Positions 37,874 to 50,100 of a stretch of DNA of 64,000 nt are shown in pieces; position 1 is the first letter of the stretch, and each line of letters opens with the position of its first letter. The DNA is taken from contig NC_029541.1 of the NCBI RefSeq assembly GCF_001577835.2, positions 2,103,141 through 2,167,140 on the forward strand, written 5' to 3'. The stretch comes from Coturnix japonica. Its lineage: Eukaryota; Chordata; Aves; Galliformes; Phasianidae. The notes under the pieces are model-generated. The model searched no databases and was not told the DNA's origin. It was given only the letters and a program-made list of their open reading frames with translations. Position numbers and translations under genes: made by a program.

Positions 37874-38080
37874 CTGCATCCGAGGGGGCCCGGCGGGCAG
37901 CGCGGGGCCGCGCCGCGGCGGCGGCGGCTGCGGGCGGATGGAACGCGGCGGTGGTTGTGGACAATGGAGGGGGAGCAGCGCGGTGCGGTGTAGCATCATC
38001 TCGCGGTGGTCCGAAGCATTGCAACCAGAGGGGCCGGGGGCGGCCCCCGGGCTGCGTTCAGCCCGAGGGATGGAGGGGAT
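37874..38080 (-). promoter_or_regulatory. PIK3C2B: PIK3C2B CpG-island promoter and non-coding exon 1
   Basis: This is a very CpG-rich block with CGG/GCC repeats. On the minus strand it ends in a donor ATGCAG|GTAGGG (last exon base 37,874), and it is correctly placed and oriented for the untranslated first exon of PIK3C2B. The right boundary and start site are approximate. A G-rich GGGT/GGTTGGT tract follows upstream at about 38,203-38,236. Confidence 0.65.
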
Positions 38081-38202
38081 GATGGCCCACACCCCCTACC
38101 CCCCCAGACCCCCTCCACACCCTCTTTCCAATCCAAAAGCACCGTTGTATGCAATGCAGCAGGGAGATGTAGAGAGGGATGAGAGCACCCACTGTGGATG
38201 TG

Positions 38203-38236
38203 GGTGGGTGGGTTGGTGGGTGGGTGGGTGGATGGG
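38203..38236. repeat. GGGT-type G-quadruplex-prone tract
   Basis: Tandem GGGTGGGT/GGTTGGTGGGT repeats upstream of the PIK3C2B promoter. Four or more G-triplets separated by single T give a strong G-quadruplex pattern on the plus strand. Confidence 0.8.
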
Positions 38237-38661
38237 GGGAGGCCCGCATTGCTCGCAGAGAAGGGTGAGGAGAGCTCAGACGTTGTGGGGTTGGTTGTGA
38301 GAAGCATCGTGGTTGTTGCTGAGGTTTGGGTTTGCCGGTTATTGGCACTCACTGTGCAGCCGGCTGCTATTGAGTGTGGATTGAGGTTGATTTCAGGCTC
38401 TGTTTAATCGCAGTCACGGAGTTATAAGGGGTTGAAAATCAGCCAGGACAATCCCATCTTCCAGCTCAGGTTTATTAGAGAAGGAAATCCCATAATAAGG
38501 GAGGTTGTGCAGCACTGCTCTGTGCCTCATCCGTCTTTAGGTTGCGCTGCATAGAGGTTAAAGGACTTTGGGGGGGGATTTGGGGTACAGCAGATTAAAT
38601 ACAAGGACACAGCGGAATTAATGTAGAGCCTTATGGATACATGGCGAGACTTTCGCCAAGA

Positions 38662-38734
38662 GCCCGGATAGCTCAGTCGGTAGAGCATCAGACTTTTAAT
38701 CTGAGGGTCCAGGGTTCAAGTCCCTGTTCGGGCG
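38662..38734 (+). tRNA. tRNA-Lys (anticodon TTT)
   Basis: This is a complete 73-nt tRNA. The acceptor stem is GCCCGGA with TTCGGGC, the D arm is GCTC...GAGC, the anticodon loop is CTTTTAA with TTT, and the T arm is CAGGG TTCAAGT CCCTG. The discriminator is G. The internal promoter A box (TAGCTCAGTCGG) and B box (GGTTCAAGTCC) are perfect. A run of nine T about 8 nt downstream (GTTTTTTTTTC) is a strong RNA polymerase III terminator. CCA is not encoded, as expected for a nuclear gene. Its sequence appears the same as vertebrate tRNA-Lys-TTT. It forms a convergent pair with the gene at 38,992-39,064. Confidence 0.97.
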
Positions 38735-38991
38735 GATGAAGTTTTTTTTTCGTGTATTTCTTTTTTATTTTCCTGATCTTTTCAATTCGTTTCTTTTTAT
38801 TCCACAACCCCACAAGAAGCTCTCCTGATCACAAAAACCTTTTTAAATATAGGGTAGAAGCGGCAAATTCATCTCCTGGAGTCTCATCCGCAGCCTTTAG
38901 AAAAGGAAAAAAAGCCAAAATAAGAGGAAGAAAAAAAGAAAACGGAGAGAAAAGAACCCAAATCCAACAGAAAAAACACAAAAAGATGAAG

Positions 38992-39064
38992 CGCCCGAAC
39001 AGGGACTTGAACCCTGGACCCTCAGATTAAAAGTCTGATGCTCTACCGACTGAGCTATCCGGGC
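38992..39064 (-). tRNA. tRNA-Lys (anticodon TTT), second copy
   Basis: Reverse-strand gene whose 73-nt mature sequence is identical, base for base as far as I can read, to that at 38,662. Its stems, boxes and TTT anticodon are intact. T-rich terminators (T5 then T6) follow within about 20 nt of its 3' end on the minus strand. The two genes point at each other with 257 bp between. A tRNA-Lys-TTT pair in this interval is also known in human, so the arrangement seems ancient. Confidence 0.97.
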
Positions 39065-39329
39065 TCTGATAGCGGCCCCTTGACGTTGCTTATATCACCG
39101 CAATACTGAGTCTATGCTGTACTATAGGAACAAGGGGGGCTCGCAGAGGGTTGGGGTGACCATACAGAGCTCGGAGCGGCTCCGAGCTGCGCATTAATGC
39201 AGGGAATAGGGTAGGAAGAAACACTGTGTGGTTACATGGGGCACAATGGGACGCCAGGTCAGCCCTACAACGCGGTCCTCCAGGGCGGTCCTCCACATCA
39301 GGGAGCAGGCACGGATTTCGTTCTCTCTA

Positions 39330-39527
39330 GGAGAACACTTCCGGTATTGCTCTATGATACGCTCGCGCCGTGCCGGGCGCCGAACGGAAGCGGCCCCGCC
39401 GCCATGTTGGCTCCGAAGGGAAGTGGCGGCCGAGGCCTAGTGAAGATGGAGGAGCGCAGCCCGCGGGGGGTATAGGGGGGTTGACCCCCCAACCCGGGCC
39501 AAGTGGGGCCCATGGAGCAGCTGTAGG
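39330..39527 (+). promoter_or_regulatory. MDM4: MDM4 CpG promoter and non-coding exon 1
   Basis: This is a CpG-rich block with two ETS-type sites (ACTTCCGG near 39,338 and CGGAAG near 39,384) and a YY1-like GCCGCCATGTTGG at 39,398-39,410. The exon probably ends at 39,527 with donor TAGG|GTGAGC. No TATA box is seen. The start site is estimated at about 39,360-39,390. The MDM4 start codon lies 4.6 kb downstream in exon 2, so this exon is leader sequence. Confidence 0.7.
39404..39475 (+). CDS. Upstream ORF 1 in MDM4 exon 1
   Basis: An ATG in near-perfect context (GCCGCCATGT) opens a 23-codon frame starting MLAPKGSGGRG and ending at TAG 39,473-39,475. If the transcript starts upstream of it, ribosomes should often initiate here. 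A second tiny frame, MEQL-stop (39,512-39,526, CCCATGG context), follows before the splice donor. MDM2 is known to have inhibitory upstream ORFs in its P1 leader, so a similar control of MDM4 is plausible but unproven. Confidence 0.45.
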   Translation: MLAPKGSGGRGLVKMEERSPRGV

Positions 39528-39764
39528 GTGAGCTTCGCCGCTTCCAGCACCGGAGGAGGCCACGGGGTGCTGGGAAACGGAGAGCTGGGACTGAGGTGGG
39601 TGGGCGGCCTTGAGGGGGGAGGGGGGTGGAGTCCGGCCTCTATGGGGGGGGTTGAGCTTCACACCGGGCCGTGGCCGCTAGGGGCAGTGCTGTGTCCCAT
39701 GTGGTGCCTGGAGGGGAGCTGGGCTATAAGGGGAGGGGGCTGGGATTGCTTGGCTATCACTTGA

Positions 39765-40465
39765 GAGCAGCTCGGCAGAGAAGGACCTGGGGGTCCTGAT
39801 AGATGAGAAACTTAACATGAGCCAGCAGTGCGCTCTGGAAGCCCGGAAAGCAAATGGGATCCTGGGCTCCATCAGGAGAGGGGTGGTCAGCAGGGATAGG
39901 GAGGTGATCGTCCCTCTCTACTCTGCTCTTGTGAGGCCCCTTCTGGAGTACTGTGTCCAGGTGTGGAGCCCTCAGTACAAAAAAGACATGGAGATTTTGG
40001 AAAGGGTCCAGAGGAGGGACAGGAAGATCATCAGGGGGCTGGAGCAGCTCCCCTATGAGGACAGGCTGAGGGAGTTGGGTTTGTTCAGCCTGGAGAAGAG
40101 AAGGTTGCGGGGTGACCTCATTGCAGCCTTTCAACACCTGAAGGGAACTTACTCCCAGGAGTAAACTCTTGGAAAGGGCTGACAATAGCAGGACACAGGG
40201 AAATGATTTTAAGTTAAAAGAGGGAAGATTTAGGTTGGATGTTAGGGGAAAGTTCTTTACTAGGAGAGTGGTTAGGTCCTGGAACAGGCTGCTCAGGGAG
40301 GTTGTGGATGCCCCGTCCTTGGATGTGTTCAAGACCAGGTTGGACAGGGCCCTGGACAACCTGATTTAGTAAAGGAGTATGTTTGGTGGCCCTGCCAGGC
40401 AGGGGGGTTGGAACTACATGATCCTTGAGGTCCCTTCCAACCCGGGTCATTCTGTGATTCTGTGA
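39765..40465 (+). mobile_element. CR1 LINE, 5'-truncated, in MDM4 intron 1
   Basis: About 700 bp of a chicken-repeat-1 (CR1) non-LTR retrotransposon. The plus strand encodes the end of the reverse transcriptase [40 protein letters not shown], then after a frame break near 40,160 GNDFKLKEGRFRLD and VVDAPSLDVFKTRLD. It closes with the typical CR1 3' UTR (GGTCCCTTCCAACCCGGG) and the terminal ATTCTGTG ATTCTGTGA repeats, not a poly(A) tail. It lacks the endonuclease and most of the reverse transcriptase, so it is immobile. The well-kept reading frame suggests a fairly young copy. It inserted in the same orientation as MDM4. Confidence 0.95.
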
Positions 40466-43400
40466 GTGACGTTTGGTAGTTATTGCACAAGGTGGACTTT
40501 AGGTGAGCCTTGTTTTATTAGGGTGCTCAGCCTTAATTTGCTGCCTGGGGTAGTGCAGAAGAGCTGCAGGTTATTGGGTTAAAAGCAGAGGTGAAAAAAC
40601 TGAGTCTCAGGCCTGATAGTTTGAAAGAAGGGTGACCAGATTGAAATGGCCACTGTAACAGACCTGTTACAGGTTGCACTTATATCTGCTTTAGTATTTG
40701 TTCATGCCATGCTCCTTTGCAGCTCTGTGTTACAGCACAGCTCCAAGCAGGGTGCTGGGGTTGCTGCTGCTGCAAGCTGGGTCTGGAGGGTCACCCAGCT
40801 CTGCCCTGCATTGCAAGTAGCACTGGGATGCTGTGTGATAAACGCTGATGCAAAGGGCTTGCAATTTATGTACTGAAGGCTCATGCCTTCAGGAATGTGT
40901 TGTGGGCTGTGTGTGGCTACCAGGCTTGCTTTTGTGTTTAGTAACTCTTTAATACTCCTATTGCAAAGGGCCCTAGATGGTTCAGCTCTGTGCAGGCTCC
41001 TCAAGCAAACATATGCAGCTAGAAGATAGGATTAAATTAAGGGCTTTTCACTGCTGCAAGAAAAATAGGTTTAGATGATTAGCTTCGGTTTTGCTTATAT
41101 TCTAAAATGCTTAACGCTGTATCTGTGCTGTGACAGGAACACTTAGTGCAGTCATGTCAGGGTATTATATAGCCATTATCTGGTGTAGGAGAAGCTTTCT
41201 TCATTATCTGACTTGCTTCATCTTTGTGTTAAAATAGTGATATTGATTTGACGCCCCTTTAAAGCAACGCTGGAGAAAAGTAGCCTAGGAAGGAGAACCA
41301 CTCCTGTGCTGCACTCAGGAAGACAAATACCTGCAAAAAGGCACTTGCTGGGGGGTACAAAGGTGCCTTTTGATGTTTCCTTGGCTGATATCTTGCACCT
41401 CTCCCATAGGGGGACTTGATGGGATGCAATCAGGTGAATGAGTGGTGCAAAGAAAGGCAGCAGCAGAGCAGTGATGGGCTAAAGATGCAGTCAGGGTGTG
41501 GTTTATAAGGAGCAGTAAAGGCAAGCTGGATTATAGGTGGGCAGGCAAACTTGCAGGCATGAAAGCTCACAGGAACCTCACATTGATGGGGCCAAACTTA
41601 ATTAACTGTGACTTCGTTGTCAGATTAGTGTGTGCTTGGACCCTCCTCTCTTGGGTTTCTCTGTATGTGAAGAATGATGGTAACTGGGAACAAGAATTCA
41701 AAGTCAGGCACTAGCCCGGATCTGTTAGTTGTGCTCTTAGTCTCAAGCTTTGCTTTCAGTGAGCATCAAATAAGCTGTGATCTCATGTGGTTCTGATCTC
41801 TTTCAGCAACTTTTACTCACAAAATGGGCAGTCTGCTTGTTCCTTTAGTGTGCATGACCATATAAAGCATTCAGATGGGAAAAGAAAAAACCCTTTATTC
41901 TATGACTACTCTGTGATTCATGGTTTGTTCCAAGGCATTGGTCTGTGGGGACCGGCCTGTGTTACACATGTGGCTCTGAAGCTGTAGAGGAGCACAGCAT
42001 TAACTTCACTGCTGCTTTGTTGTCTGCAAACTAGTCTGGACGCCTTCAGCATTGCAGGGTAAATATGTGGCATGTAATAAATGGAAGGATACAGTTGGAA
42101 GGGGTGGAATTGGCACTGTTTCTTTCTTGCCAGCTCCAGCAGGGCAGGCTGTGAGGTTTTATGTCCCGACAACTGGTGGCTGCTTCCATCATACTTGTGG
42201 GTATCTGCAGCCTGGGCATGTCTTAGTGCTTGCATGTTCATTTAGCCTAATTAAAAGAAAGCTGCTAATACAAGTCAGTGCTGAGAATCAAGCTTACTAA
42301 ATCAGTACAATTTGCCTTTGAAGTCTGGAGGCAAGATGGTGACTTGTCTCATAAAGGCAGTATTGAAACAGTTAAAACGTGGAGACAGTAACTGAGATGT
42401 AACCTGGAGGAGCAGAATCTCTTTCCAGGAATGCAGGGTGGAGGGGGAAACCCGCTGTTCTCTCCTCTTTTGCTTGCATTTCACACCTCCTGCAGCTGCC
42501 ACCCAAAGCTGATGCATTTAGCTGCAGCTGGCAGGGAGCTCAGCCAGGCTCTTGCAGAGCTCTTCCCAGGAGCGGAGACACAGGGGAGGACTTGGAGCAG
42601 GGAAGTTCAAGGCTGGTAAGTTGAGCTGCAGTTCAAAGTACAGCACAGATCGTGCAGGGTAATGGGTTCTGTGGGTGGCTTGTGTTGAAGCATGAGTGGC
42701 AATGTGAAGTACAAACGTGGGGAGAACTGTAAGGCTGGCAGTGGTTTTAGCTATGAAGTCACTTAAGTTCTACCTACACGTGGTGTCTCCCAGTGTTATG
42801 TACCCAGTTTGAATTTGAGATGAATTAATCACGCTTTGATCTTTAGGGATGATTTTGTTCCTGGCAGTGCTTTGGTTCTGAGAAATGCAATGGTATGAGG
42901 AATATGAGCAGCCTCTTGCAAAGTTACAGCATCTCTTAGTATAGATGGGCCATGGGAAGGATGGGGGCTGAGTGTGTGACTGGATGTTGAATGTGCTTTA
43001 AAACGTTTTGCTTATTGAAGTGTTAGATAAATGTTCAGTCTGTTTTGTCTAGAGTGTTCCTAAAAGCAACATTTCAATCTGTGTAGGCAAGTTCAGGAGC
43101 CAGGCTTTACTATTTAGGTCATCTCGTACTCTGCCTGAATGTCAGCAAGAGTCAGTTATGGGATTTGTTTTATTAATGCCTTAAGAAGAAAGCAACCAGA
43201 TTAACGTTGAAATGGAGAATTCATTGTAAGAACAGGATTGGTGCATGCTCTAGAGCAGAGGTGATGCTGTGTGAGAATAAGAGGGCAGGACTCAAGCTCT
43301 TTCTCTAGCAGGATTAATTACCTTTTATTTCAGTGGGTGGTTAATTTATACTGGCCTTTCTCTTTAAATATAGAGAAGGTTTTGAACCTGCTTTGCATGG

Positions 43401-44116
43401 GGCTGATTGTACTGGGCTGTGCTGAGAGCGTGAGTCATTACCAATTATTGTGCTTCTGAAGTTGGGCTCTCTGGGTGGATACTGAAACTGATGGGGCCTG
43501 ACACATTCAAATAGCTGCAGGACTTCCCCTTTTGTTCCTTTCCAAGAAGGGATCACTTCACCTGCTCGGCCAGTAATGCTGTTAAATTCATTCATTTATA
43601 GCCTACATCTGGTCATTTGGGGTGAAGGATGCAGCAGCTTTAACAGATTTTCTCCTCTTGAAAAAGCAGGTGGGGAATGTGTTAATCATTGCCATCAGTG
43701 CTGGCTGCTCGGGGCGGGGGTTGCTGTCCTGTAAAGATTTCCCTTGGGGTTATTGTGACTCAGCTTCTGCTTTCTCCCCCTGTGACTCCAGGGCTTCAGC
43801 ATGTAAAGAATTTGCTGATGGTGTGGTGGAGAGCTGCAGTTTGCCCCCAGCTGGCAGGTCCAGGTTCCTCACCCAGCAGCTATGCCGCATCCTCAGCACC
43901 ACAGCAGTCCCAATGTCCCAGCTGTTTGTCGGGCACTGAGGGAGACCTGTTTTAAAAGAGCAGCTGTGGGGGCACAGCAACTTGATCATCACTTTGGATC
44001 TGTATGCAGGGCTATTTTTAAACACTGACTTCCTTCAACACTAAGAAGTGGAAGTGGTTAAACACAAGAGCTGGTTTCTTGGCTTATAACTGGTATGTTA
44101 AACTTCTCATATACAG
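40466..44116 (+). other. MDM4: MDM4 intron 1, right part
   Basis: Intronic sequence between the CR1 element and coding exon 2. No other exon was recognised. A candidate p53 response element at 42,214-42,239 is listed separately. Confidence 0.75.
42214..42239 (+). promoter_or_regulatory. Candidate p53 response element in MDM4 intron 1
   Basis: GGGCATGTCT is a perfect RRRCWWGYYY half-site. Six bases later TTGCATGTTC fits a second half-site at 8 of 10 positions. Human MDM4 has a p53-responsive second promoter in its first intron, so a site here would be expected. A single-site match in a few kilobases can also occur by chance. Confidence 0.3.
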
Positions 44117-44148
44117 GTTTGTTCCATAAACAGCTCATCACTGCCACA

Positions 44149-47100
44149 ATGACATCTTCAAGCTCTGCCCAGCGTCCAGCAGCTGAGAATGCCTGCAGAA
44201 TCACTCTTGGACAAGCAAACCAGGTAATTATCTCCCCCACTTATCTTCATTGCTTTCTCCTCACTAAATCTTGCACTTCTTCCATTAAATCAAAACTCTC
44301 TAATGACATTTAGGTAAGAAGAATTTAGCATGATGGAATAGGTCTTTTATCCTGAAGATTTCTGTTAGCTTTCAGCAGATCAGAGACTTATGGGTATTTT
44401 AATAGGAATAGAGGGGGAGAAAGCAGATAAATTGGGTCATAGAAGAAAATGCATAATGCATGTTTTTGTGTTGGAGCCATACTTGAAGAATTCCATATGC
44501 AGCATTGCTCCTAACGCTATAGACTACTTGTGACAGTTGTATTGAAGCATTATTGCTTTGTGTGTTGAACTTTGTTCAATCAGTGATGCATCCCCACAGC
44601 TCATTTTGAGGTCAGTATTGAACACGCAGCACTCGTGTTATTGCCTCTTCTTATAGTGTCTCTGGAAGAAGCAGCTGCAAGCCAAGGGCAACGTGGCAGG
44701 CGTGTGGTTTGGCTGTGACACAGCATGCTGACAGCCAGAGAGGAAACACGCTGCAAAGAGTGGCTAGAGAAATCTGATCTAAAATCAACTATTTCTCTTC
44801 CAGATCCACTTCACTTGTGCAGGGCATCTCCAAAATACAAAGGGAATAGGCAGGAGTGAAAGTAAACTGGTGGCGTGTTTAGAAGATCCTCCTATTTGAG
44901 GCAATTTCAGAAGCTTTGAAATATAGCCAAGTCCTGTGCAGTTTATATCTATGCTTATTTATTCAAATCACTTTGCTTGAAAAAGGGATATAAATAGGCT
45001 CTGGTATTGTTATGAAAATATTGATGGCCAGCAGTTTCCAAACTAACAGTTCTGTTTTGGCTGTACTGTAATAGCTGAGGGCTCATTTTGCATGGAATCA
45101 AGCTAACTAGGTTGCTTCTTTAATCAAAAGGAGATGCATGAGCAGTTATTTCCACATCTATTTGAGAGTGGTCATTAGAGAAATGAATGAGTGCAAATAC
45201 GTAATTTATCTTATTGAAAACCAGATGCTGATACAAGCAATTACTTGTGTTGTGCTCAGCTTTTTCCAAGTAAAGATGCTGTTTTTGAGGGAGAACAACT
45301 CATGTCCAGCCACGAGCCTCTATCTGAGCTTGGAAATATATCTTAACAGTCACAATAATGGCAAAACAGACAGAGCAGATATGCTTGCAGTAGGAAGTAA
45401 TTTTTTATGGTACTTAAGCAGTGGAACTAAAGCCTTGCCAATATGCTGCCCAGTAGCCAAGCGACAAATTGCACTTGTGACAAGCAACTAAAACTTGTGA
45501 AAATGGTGCTGCAGCTAAATCTGTTTTTTAAGGAAATACAGGGTTGCAAGGAAAGGAAATAAGTATTGCAGTTGCGTTTATATAGGCAGAACGGTGTGTA
45601 TGAGGCCCAGGTGAACCCACTTGACTAATAGGTGAAGGCCTATTGCATGCCTTGAGAGCCTTGTCAAAGTATAAGGGAGCCACCAATAAACAATGTGTGC
45701 TAAGAAATGGGTGTTTTTTCCAGTGACAGATTGAAATACCTTGCTACATTAGCACCTGAGAGACAAAGGAGAGCAACAGAAGCAATTCAGAGTGGGAAAT
45801 GTATACATTAGCATACAATATTATGCACAATTATGTAGCATTCAGCTTCCTAGCAGAGCAGCGTGGGCTTTCTGACATCTTTTAGGAGCATGAGGCTCTC
45901 CTAAGGATTATTACAATTCCTGTGGAACACACGGAGTGGTGGGGGAAGCAGCTATTTAAAACTCACTGTAGTTTTATATAGCATCTGTCTTGTGTACTAC
46001 TCAAAGCTGCTTGGGAGTGTGGGTGAAACCTAAAGGGGTTGTGGTGCAGTTGAATTGTTCCCAGGGTGTTTTACGTATTTCTTAGTAAGGATTTTGTTTA
46101 TTGACTGAGATCTACAGAAAATACAGATTCTGATCCTTGGTGTTAATTAAACACATGCTGTCTTTGGCATAGTCTTATTATTAGGTGCTTCTTCATGGTT
46201 CCTAATAAATACATCCCTCCTGAGGTCTGTACAGGGCATGTTCAGTCTGTTCTTGAAGTCCCACTGTGGGTGCCCCATGGTTGCTCCTGGGTACATGATT
46301 CAGAACATTTGGTTAGTCACTGCCCAGGCCTCCATACCAAGGGCCTGAGTTTCTTATCTTTCCTCACATGATGGATGAGTAAATTAGGCAGTGTGACTGA
46401 TTGAAGCCTTTGGATCTGTCTGCCCAAGTTCCTTTTCTGAGTCAGAGTGATGGTGCTGATTTTTGATCCTTTTAACTTCTCTTCAAGCATTTGACCATGC
46501 AGATAATTGTTATAGGGTACCAGCCCTCAGCAGGTTAGCCTAAGGCAAGCATTTTCCAATGGCCTCCATCTCATAGCAGTTATCTCTGCTCAGTGTGTCT
46601 GTCTCAGGCGGCTTGAGCAACTTGGGCTCTTTAGCTGAGATCTGCAGGCATGCATGCTGGCCTCACATTCTTTCTCTCATTGCTTCTTAATCATTCAAAC
46701 AAAAATCTGTGCGTTGTGTTTCAGGTGCGACCCAAACTCCCTCTTCTGAGGATTCTGCAGGCTGCAGGTGCCCAAGGTGAAACCTTCACCCTGAAGGAGG
46801 TGGGTTCAGTTTCTATGCACTGAAATTGTGCCTGTCCTGGGTTGCTTAGTGGATGGTCCTGGGACTGGTTCTTGATTCTCCTGTTTTTGGAAGCCCTACC
46901 TGCAGAATAGGGATTCTGTACCAGTGAGACTGTTGGGATTTAATTGGTGGTTAATTGTCAGGAGCCTTTGAAGGAATTAAGAAAGGAGGAAGAAACGTAA
47001 TCAGAAACTGCTTTAGAGAAAGAAAAGATGGAATAAATATCTCTAATGCCTGAGAGAGTGTAGGAGATGCTGTTCCATTGTCTTCTTTAGTGCATGAGAA

Positions 47101-50100
47101 CCTTAAAAATGGGATGTTAGTTGATACTTTTAAGTTCTTTTTGAACTTGCTTGTCAGCTAAACCTGAGAGACCCTGCGAATTCATTTATTTTTAGATTAA
47201 AATGCAATATGTGTACAAGATTAAAAAAATGACACTGACTGTGATTTACAAGGGTAGCCTGTCTGGAAAGAATTAAATGCAGTGGTTTTTCATTATGAAT
47301 GTGTCAGATATTCCTGCAGAGCTCTGTGACTTATTTTAAACACTTATGCATTTAAATAACTTGTTTAGCTTCTACAAAGTTTTGCAAAAACAAATTGAAT
47401 GCTTTAAATGGGGGGCAGTTCAGTATTAAACGCAGGTTGCTTGTATAGATTAACACTTTAACTTGGCTCAGTTTTTCTGCAGCAATTGGTATTAGCATCA
47501 TTTTGGTGGCATTTGCTATCATTCAAGAGGGTCGCTTTGGTTGGTAATAGGGGAACTTTGCCTGTGTTGGGCTTAACACTCTTTTCTTTCTCCTCTTGTA
47601 CTCCTCACTTCAGCTGGTACTTCTTTTTATAGTGGAATAGCAGAGGGAACTTGTCTTAGTTTTCTGTCCTGTTAGTTGCAAACCTTATGGCAATGTGGTA
47701 AAGCTTCCTTGTTTGAGACATTGATGGATGGCTGACACTGCTTAAGGTATCAGGAGGCAAATACCATAAATTAACACAAATTTCCAGAGTCTTTGGTTTC
47801 AGCTGCAGACGTGGCTGATGATATGTTACGATTCCACAGGTTATGCATTACCTAGGACAGTATATAATGGTGAGGCAGCTGTATGACAAAAGGCAGCAAC
47901 ACATGGTGTATTGTGGAGGAGATCAGCTGGGAGAATTGCTGGGGCTGGAGAGCTTCTCTGTAAAAGATCCAAGGTAAGCAAAGGTAACCTTTAACATATG
48001 CTGTATTATGGAGATTGCTGAGTGAGAGACCCTTGGTGACACTGTTCCTATTTGCAGTCACAAAAATCTCCATGAGTACCAAATGTCCACCAAATGCATT
48101 TGTTAATGCATTTTGACAAGTCTGAGCTTAGCTCTTGCTTTGAAGAGCTGGTTCTGAATAGTCCAGACAGCAAACTGCTTGAGGTGACATCTTTGCCTCC
48201 CTTGTGTTGCTGAATCTTCTCAGACTTCTGGTCTCAGGCTCATGCTAAGATCTGCATCCTTCAGGTAGGTTCTGAGCTAGATTTAGGAGTGGCAAAAATG
48301 CACTGCAGACTCCAGCATCTCTATGGGGTTAATAAATGAGAATTTAAGTCTCTGATTTGACAGGATAATGCTGTTTGCTACTGTGATTATATTTACCATC
48401 TCCTCCTTCTCCACAGCCCAGTCTATGACATGTTGAAACGGAACCTTACTTCTGCTGCCATGACAGGTAGGTTTTACACAGTATGGGCAAGTATATTCAA
48501 TAAAGTGTTGATGTAACTTGGGTAAGTAATGATTATTCAGAGAAGAGAAATGGTTCTGAAGTTGGAACAAACTGCTGATGAAGGCTTTGACAAGAGTCTC
48601 TTTGAGTATGTTCCGTTTGTGTGTGTCCACCATCAGTAGCTGTGGTATGAAATCAATTAGCTGGTTGAGTAATACAGCTGCCTTTAACCAATGGCCAAAC
48701 CTCAAAGCAGCAGATAAAATATTGTGGGTGCCCAAATCAACATAGCTGAAGCATCTCATCCAAATTCTTATTGATTGCTCAGTCTTTTGTCACTTTTGTA
48801 ACAGTCTGTGACTTCTCTGTCTTGCCTCATTTTGTACTTTAATTGTCTGGAGAGCAAGTGTAAGGAATGCTGGAAACCTAACCTAGTTCTGCAATCTGAA
48901 GAGGTCTGGACTTTATTCAAACCCTTGAATATTTAAAGGCTACAATTGTTTGGCTTGTGAGAGATACAATCTATTTACATCAGTTTATTCTTAAGTTAAT
49001 CTTGGCTGATGGCTGCCATGACACAGCTCATCATCTTCATGTGATAATGAACTTATTGAAGCCACAGATATGCAAATCAGGAGTTAACTGTACCAAGAAG
49101 GTTGTGAAGTCGTGGATCTCGCTTCCTGGGATCTCTAAGCAGATTAGATGGGCTTAGTTCTTCATACTTAGTTCTTCATAAGTGCTTATTCTGGTTTTGC
49201 TTGCATGTTCAAGCAAATGTAGAAATTGAGAGGATGTGGCCCTGAACTATTTATGCTGGTTTTGAGCCATATATTGGTGCCTGTGTGGTCCACCTCCTTT
49301 CCTTTCTATATAGAACCTTCCTAAGCAGATTCATGTAAATTTAGCTTCAGAATAACTGTGTGAATGCAGTTCCCCTTGCTGGTAGTGCCCTGCCCTTTTA
49401 CCTGTAGGCAGTGTGTGAAGAGCAAAGGATCCCAACAAAACACTCTCCTCTGCTGCCCTATTCCTTTCCGCTTGGTGTATGCATGTAGCTGTGTGCGTGT
49501 GACTGGGTGTGCGTGTGTTGTTGTCCAGTTGTGCTGTAAATATTGCAAACCTGCCAAAGGAAGCACTGTTCCTTTGGTGTGATGATCATTGGGTTTAACC
49601 ACCACGTGTGCGTGTGTATCTGTGTGACTATGATGCGAAACAAGCTTGGCAGACCAGGCCAACTATGTGGGAAGGATGACTCTTGGTATTGTTTTTCCCT
49701 TCCTTGCAACACAGAAGTAGCTAAAAGTGCTGCAGGGCTTAAGAAGGCCGTCATGTTTTATATTAGCAGCTTGTATTCGTTTGCCAAACCAGTACTCATC
49801 AGAACATCACTTTTGCAGATTATCGTGCCCACTTCTTCCAAGTACACTTGTAGGAAGAGCAGTGACTGCAGTACATCTTGTTAATAAAGATTAAGCTCTG
49901 ACATAATGCTCTTTATCAGATGCTATCCTTTACTTGGCTAGCTGTCGCTTTTAACATGAATCACATTTGGAGTATTTAGGAACTCCTACCTCACTTTAAG
50001 GGTGTTTTGTGTTCAGTTCCTAATAGTGGTTAGCTTTGTATAAGGAAGCCTTTCAGTACATGGAGTGCATTTCCACACTGTGTTTAGGACTAGTGTGTGT

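Noticed and set aside
37488-38300. 270-codon plus-strand frame over the PIK3C2B CpG island
   Set aside because: Low-complexity Pro/Gly/Arg content from CpG-rich DNA; no family match and antisense to the promoter.
46234-46243. Second p53 site in MDM4 intron 2
   Set aside because: Only one half-site is perfect; the neighbouring bases do not form a second half-site at any usual spacing.
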